From contig CAMZHY010000140.1 in NCBI GenBank assembly GCA_947307005.1, forward strand, positions 1 through 8,436: 8,436 bases of DNA, read 5' to 3'. Below, piece by piece: positions 6,501 through 8,436 of the stretch. This DNA comes from an uncultured Planctomycetaceae bacterium. Its GTDB lineage: Bacteria; Planctomycetota; Planctomycetia; Pirellulales; Thermoguttaceae. The notes under the pieces were generated by a model that worked only from the letters and a program-made list of their open reading frames with translations, searched no databases and had not been told where the DNA came from. A program made the position numbers and the translations under genes. Position 1 is the stretch's first letter. Each line of letters begins with the position of its first letter.

Positions 6501-7833
6501 CGGAAAGGTGCGCCGTTTCGAGCGTCTGGCCGTTTTCGGCGTTATTTTCGACGCGTTCTTCCTGAAGAGACTTGGAACCGCGCCCCTCGGGGGTCGCTCG
6601 GTAAGATTCGCGGAACGGTTCGTCGATTCCGTTGACGACGGTATGGTCGACTTCAGGTTCGGCGAGAAGGTCGATCGGCTTGTAGACTTCGCCGTCGGCG
6701 CCGGTTACGACGTCGGTCGCGGGAGTCGAAGCGAGAGGCGGCTCCGCGATATTAGAGGGAGCGGAGGCGACGATTGGCTGTTCCCGCGTCTGTTCAGGAA
6801 GTTCTGGAAGCGGATCGTTAACGATAGGAAAATCCGTTTCAGGGAAGGCGACTTCGTCTGGCGTCGGAACGGGAGAATCGACGGGATTAATTTTGGGTTC
6901 GTCGATAGCGGCGGGCGTCGTCTCCGTGTTGGACAAGAGCGCGTCAAGCCCGGAATTGATATTCGGCGCAAACGCATAGGGGGACGCCTCTTGCGGGATC
7001 GTTTCCTGTTGAATTGAAACTTCAGGCAAGGCGGGAGCGGAATCGTCGCCAAAAAAAGGTTCGGCGCTGGGGAATTCGTTGTTTGCATCCGGCGCGGCGC
7101 TGTTTACTGCGCCTGGCGTCGGCGCGGGGGCTTCCTCGCGCGCGGCGACGTAGGCGGGTTTCGAATTGTCGAGTTGATACCCCGCGAATCCCTGATAGGG
7201 CGCGAGATAGCCTTCGTCAAGACGGTAATCGGCGAAGCCGCTTGTTTGGCGGATTCCGTTAGGGGCGTTGGGAGCCTCGTTGTACTGGGCGTTTACGACG
7301 GGAGAGGGCGCGGTCCTAGACGTCGCGTTTGAGGACGACGTCGGAGCGGCGGGGGGCGTTTGGAGGTTTTGAGGCGCGCTCTGAGTGGAACCGACGACGT
7401 TTGTTTGCGTTTTTGTCTTGCCCTTTTCGTAGGTAATGACGCGGACGTTTGCCGCGTCCGATCCGGCGGGTTTCTTGGCGAGCGCCATTTCAGGAAACCA
7501 GAGGTCGTCTTCATCGACGGGAATTTCGCCGCCGTCCGGATTGTTTAGGTAGTTGCGATCAAGGGCGCGAAGCGCGTCGAAATTACGAATAGAGGTTCCC
7601 GTCGCTTCCTCAGGAGTCGCGACGTTTCCCGTTCCTCTCGCACGGTTGGAATTTTGCGCAAAGGCGATTTCAGCGTCGATATAGCAAGCGTTCAAAAAGA
7701 ATGTTGCGACGGAGACGATCAAGAAGAGTTTCTTCCGATTTTCATGAAAAAGGCAGGGACCGAACGTCCCTTGAGCCGAGGGGCGAACGTCCTGAGCGAC
7801 CCCGCGGAGCTTAATGTCGGATGAAAAAAACAT
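3511..7833 (-). CDS. bamA: BamA/Omp85 outer-membrane protein assembly factor with long N-terminal extension and split POTRA5
   Basis: BamA is the outer-membrane barrel that folds and inserts other beta-barrel proteins. The product is 1440 residues from the ATG, against about 800 in the usual family. Order: a long basic n-region, hydrophobic core LFLIVSVATFFLNA (36-49) and likely cleavage after AFA (59); a Pro/Ala/Ser/acid-rich extension, 60-449; POTRA1 about 450-523, POTRA2 525-601, POTRA3 606-696, POTRA4 699-776; POTRA5 from 779, interrupted at about 850-1080 by a low-complexity insert and completed by TVLVKVQEG (1085-1093); then the barrel, 1094-1440, with the conserved loop-6 motif NLRGFEYR (LRGF 1331-1334, R1332). 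The C-terminus is FTFNLSGSR, lacking the usual final aromatic residue. The frame is open upstream to a TTG at 7911. I prefer the ATG at 7833, which has AAAGG 12 bases upstream and leaves a 34-residue n-region. It ends in its own terminator and is convergent with the permease. A TamA-like or other Omp85 role cannot be ruled out, but five POTRAs favour BamA. Confidence 0.93.
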   Translation of the reverse strand: MFFSSDIKLRGVAQDVRPSAQGTFGPCLFHENRKKLFLIVSVATFFLNACYIDAEIAFAQNSNRARGTGNVATPEEATGTSIRNFDALRALDRNYLNNPDGGEIPVDEDDLWFPEMALAKKPAGSDAANVRVITYEKGKTKTQTNVVGSTQSAPQNLQTPPAAPTSSSNATSRTAPSPVVNAQYNEAPNAPNGIRQTSGFADYRLDEGYLAPYQGFAGYQLDNSKPAYVAAREEAPAPTPGAVNSAAPDANNEFPSAEPFFGDDSAPALPEVSIQQETIPQEASPYAFAPNINSGLDALLSNTETTPAAIDEPKINPVDSPVPTPDEVAFPETDFPIVNDPLPELPEQTREQPIVASAPSNIAEPPLASTPATDVVTGADGEVYKPIDLLAEPEVDHTVVNGIDEPFRESYRATPEGRGSKSLQEERVENNAENGQTLETAHLSEADLKNLTVADVRISGLEMTAQQFNKIVKTRIGAKFNQQRLEEDKRALLQTKQFIDVAVSTSWSPDAPDQVVVNFDLTPRRMMRYVKVVGNRKISKHDILEELAMRPGESRMDPYEVENGRLRIIEFYKSKDYGEPHVEILRGDRPEDAGVVYLIDEGLKQRVLSTKFVGNSIVSSARLHSLVSVKPGVLYVLGGAFTRERLDADVEKLLEYYRNLGYFDARIDREYEEGKWFGGLGKDNAWVSVRYIIDEGPRYRIRNFTFNGNRVVTDAELEKQLKVKRGSYYRFDEVEADRIALRYKYQDLGYVRADVTPNQIFTDEVGVVDIRYDIKEDHRYRVSDVVVDYVGSESRTMTPVVLNMLDITPGELLNGKKIRMSENTLRQSGYFNDKPADGQLPEIAVVPDETKIYRLNKDGRAEVVSDSSKGKDAEKKNARSDAETTRGQSPKAQPVRSRENVARGQSPEPESSRTASYVPYEETKKQTQTQSLASSATSGVAPAYRAVAPVLNNATVPAPRPQTVTTPQRVSTSNALVRGQTRQVPSGFSSTTTRETQASSGGYRPYDSSSLGSQFTDGLDYANGESANLLNSNASLGHESYPPSGNVLSTDDSSTPGFSDGVYGSIGKEILDPITPEEDDIYDGTVLVKVQEGRTGMFQASIGVNSDYGLVGNVSFTERNFNLFRPPTDLFRADGWNNAFRGGGQIFSVQASPGTRVQSYRASWDVPNVFNSKFLFGVTGLYGEHSFDEWFEARYGADLRVGRQWTPRFSTTLNGGIYNVKIKDPAVGFVPDLNEVVGTNRMYTVGLTAAYDTRNHPYSPSAGYLLKGTGEVGLGDYNFPRVTLDGRYYKTLHKRVDGTGRWVLGLSSHLGWTGDKTPIYERYYGGGSQNLRGFEYREVTPRYLQTGFGVGGKFEFYNSVEFFVPVSGGDEFQLAFFVDTGTVAESMKKWGRYRVAPGFGLRFQIPMLGPAPLALDFAFPVCKDPNDVTEVFTFNLSGSR
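4594..5286 (-). other. low-complexity insertion inside POTRA5 of BamA (protein region)
   Basis: Codons 850-1080 of bamA encode a Ser/Thr/Gln/Pro/Arg-rich, apparently disordered segment between PEIAVVPDE, which looks like the second POTRA5 strand, and TVLVKVQEG, which looks like its last strand. The segment holds two copies of RGQSP (5164-5178 and 5113-5127) and a related RGQTR. It stays in frame with no stops. Confidence 0.7.
6487..7656 (-). other. disordered N-terminal extension of BamA (protein region)
   Basis: Codons 60-449 lie between the signal peptide and POTRA1. Most of it is rich in Pro, Ala, Ser, Thr, Asn and acidic residues. The start is less simple: an aromatic, acidic stretch (NFDALRALDRNYL, then DEDDLWFPEMALAKKP) may be a short conserved module. 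Two copies of GFAxYxLD sit 16 residues apart (codons 199-206 and 215-222). Confidence 0.7.
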
Positions 7834-7911
7834 TGTCTTGTCGAACCTTTGCGAGAGGCGCCGCGCGCCTGAAAACGGGACGTCATGCGCTTCATACTGA
7901 ATTCGTATCAA

Positions 7912-7928
7912 CGACGGCGACGCCGTCG
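7912..7928. repeat. 17-base palindrome in the bamA leader
   Basis: CGACGGCG, one A, then CGCCGTCG form a perfect inverted repeat. As RNA it would fold as a 7-bp GC-rich stem with a 3-base loop. On the minus strand it is followed by TTGATACG and not a T-tract, so it is not a terminator. It lies 79-95 bases upstream of the bamA ATG and could be a leader structure or an operator. Confidence 0.5.
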
Positions 7929-7989
7929 CGGGGCTTTCCGGAGGCGTCCGTGTCGCCGAAAAGCTTACCCGATACGCGTAGGCCTAGCG

Positions 7990-8018
7990 AGAGTACAGAA
8001 AAAAGGACGCCTAGACAA
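7990..8018 (-). promoter_or_regulatory. weak candidate promoter for bamA
   Basis: On the minus strand TTGTCT (8018-8013) and TACTCT (7995-7990) are separated by 17 bases. The -35 box matches consensus at four of six positions and the -10 at three of six. A promoter is expected somewhere here because a terminator precedes it, but this exact match is weak. Confidence 0.22.
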
Positions 8019-8098
8019 GTCGGATTTGAAAATTTCCAGACGCTTACTCGTCGTTCGGAAGACGAGAAGTTTTGATCTTATTTTGCGTCGACGTCGCC

Positions 8099-8139
8099 GA
8101 AAGAAAAACGCCGTCGTCCGACTAAATGGGGCGACGGCG
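8099..8139 (-). terminator. intrinsic terminator of the phosphofructokinase gene
   Basis: On the minus strand the arm CGCCGTCG (8139-8132) pairs with CGACGGCG (8116-8109) in an 8-bp GC-rich stem, and the stem is followed by TTTTTCTTT (8108-8100). It starts 27 bases after the stop codon at 8166. This is a standard Rho-independent terminator and separates the phosphofructokinase gene from bamA. Confidence 0.75.
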
Positions 8140-8165
8140 GGTAGGAAAAGCGTGGAAGCGCGAAA

Positions 8166-8436
8166 TCATGGTTGTTTTTGACGATCGGCCTGCGGAACGT
8201 ACTCGGGAAGACGTTTTGAAGCGAATATCCGATTGAAGCGCGTCATTCGCTGACGACCGTCGATCATCGGGAGCGTAATCATGTCTTCGCCGACGAGCGG
8301 TTTTAGATAACGCAGAAAATCATCGGAAACGTCGTTCCCGTTCGGAAGGATCCACTCCTTGGGAAAAGTTCTTTCGCTATTGGCGACGTCGACAAGAGGG
8401 ACTTTGTCGTATCGGACGTTATAAATGATTCCCGGT
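8166..8436 (-). CDS. pfp: pyrophosphate-dependent phosphofructokinase (diphosphate--fructose-6-phosphate 1-phosphotransferase), C-terminal 89 residues
   Basis: The frame enters from the right edge and ends at TGA (8168-8166), giving 89 codons with no start in the window. It reads PGIIYNVRYDKVPLVDVANS, then ERTFPKEWI, NGNDVSDDFLRYLKPLVG and, near the end, SKRLPEYVP. The pattern (Y-x-V-x-Y-x-x-VPL-x-x-VAN-x-x-R-x-x-P-x-x-WI, then NDV-x-x-x-F-x-x-Y-x-x-PL-x-G) is the C-terminal end I know from long-chain PPi-dependent phosphofructokinases of spirochaetes, Verrucomicrobia and Planctomycetes. The enzyme makes fructose 1,6-bisphosphate from fructose 6-phosphate in a reversible, PPi-using glycolytic step in the cytoplasm. 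The residues that choose between PPi and ATP lie outside the window, so the donor is inferred from family resemblance. An intrinsic terminator follows the stop. Confidence 0.75.
   Translation of the reverse strand, partial: PGIIYNVRYDKVPLVDVANSERTFPKEWILPNGNDVSDDFLRYLKPLVGEDMITLPMIDGRQRMTRFNRIFASKRLPEYVPQADRQKQP

Larger units (their letters stand above)
7834..8098 (-). other. leader region upstream of bamA, no gene supported
   Basis: About 265 bases between the terminator of the phosphofructokinase gene and the bamA ATG. It holds an in-frame extension of bamA to a TTG at 7911, a compact palindrome at 7912-7928, a bulged hairpin at 8043-8069 and a weak promoter candidate. Short open frames on the plus strand here are Arg-rich and resemble no protein I know. 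Confidence 0.5.

Noticed and set aside
6292..7017. 241-codon open frame on the plus strand
   Set aside because: Antisense to the BamA POTRA1 and extension region; Arg/Phe/Gly-rich shadow with no motif.
8043..8069. Bulged hairpin followed by TTTT on the plus strand as a terminator
   Set aside because: No plus-strand gene precedes it. On the minus strand it follows the phosphofructokinase terminator and lacks a good T-tract right after the stem.
7821..8181. Two short plus-strand frames in the bamA leader
   Set aside because: Highly basic, no ribosome binding site or domain seen, and they cross the minus-strand terminator and promoter region.
1..8436. CRISPR array, tRNA, rRNA, insertion sequence or phage genes
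   Set aside because: No regularly spaced repeats, transposase-like frames, cloverleaf or rRNA-like sequence was seen on reading.

Overview
The window looks like chromosomal DNA of a Gram-negative, probably planctomycete-like bacterium. This is inferred from four things: an Omp85/BamA protein, which requires an outer membrane; the very long proline-rich extension of that BamA; a small secreted protein with an LRNGD-type motif of a kind I associate with Planctomycetota; and a coding style rich in GTC, TCG, ACG and GCG codons. No rRNA, tRNA, phage, IS element or CRISPR array is visible, and the species cannot be named from this sequence.

Layout from left to right. (1) Positions 36-1136, minus strand: a MoxR-family AAA+ ATPase. 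Its stop is followed after 8 bases by a possible start of a next gene that runs off the left edge. (2) Positions 1137-1380: a divergent promoter region with a very good sigma70-type promoter facing right (TTGACG, 17 bases, TATATT) and an extended -10 promoter candidate facing left. (3) Positions 1381-1917, plus strand: a small exported protein. (4) Positions 1982-3432, plus strand: a GntP-family sugar-acid permease with a strong ribosome binding site but broken by a one-base frameshift near 2540-2545. (5) Positions 3455-3488: a 13-bp perfect hairpin between convergent genes, with its T-tract on the minus-strand side. (6) Positions 3511-7833, minus strand: an outsized BamA (1440 aa from the ATG) with signal peptide, about 390 residues of disordered extension, five POTRA domains and a barrel. 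The fifth POTRA is split by an insertion of about 230 residues. (7) Positions 7834-8165: a leader and intergenic region with hairpins and the terminator of the next gene. (8) Positions 8166-8436, minus strand: the last 89 codons of a pyrophosphate-dependent phosphofructokinase, cut by the right edge.

The genes do not form one pathway. MoxR ATPases act as chaperones for metal insertion or complex assembly, BamA inserts outer-membrane proteins, GntP imports gluconate-type acids, and PPi-PFK belongs to glycolysis. The secreted protein and the permease are probably co-transcribed from the promoter at 1302-1330. I see no convincing new multi-gene system. The points most worth a second look are the architecture of BamA (split POTRA5, giant N-terminal extension, non-aromatic C-terminus) and the single-base break in the permease.
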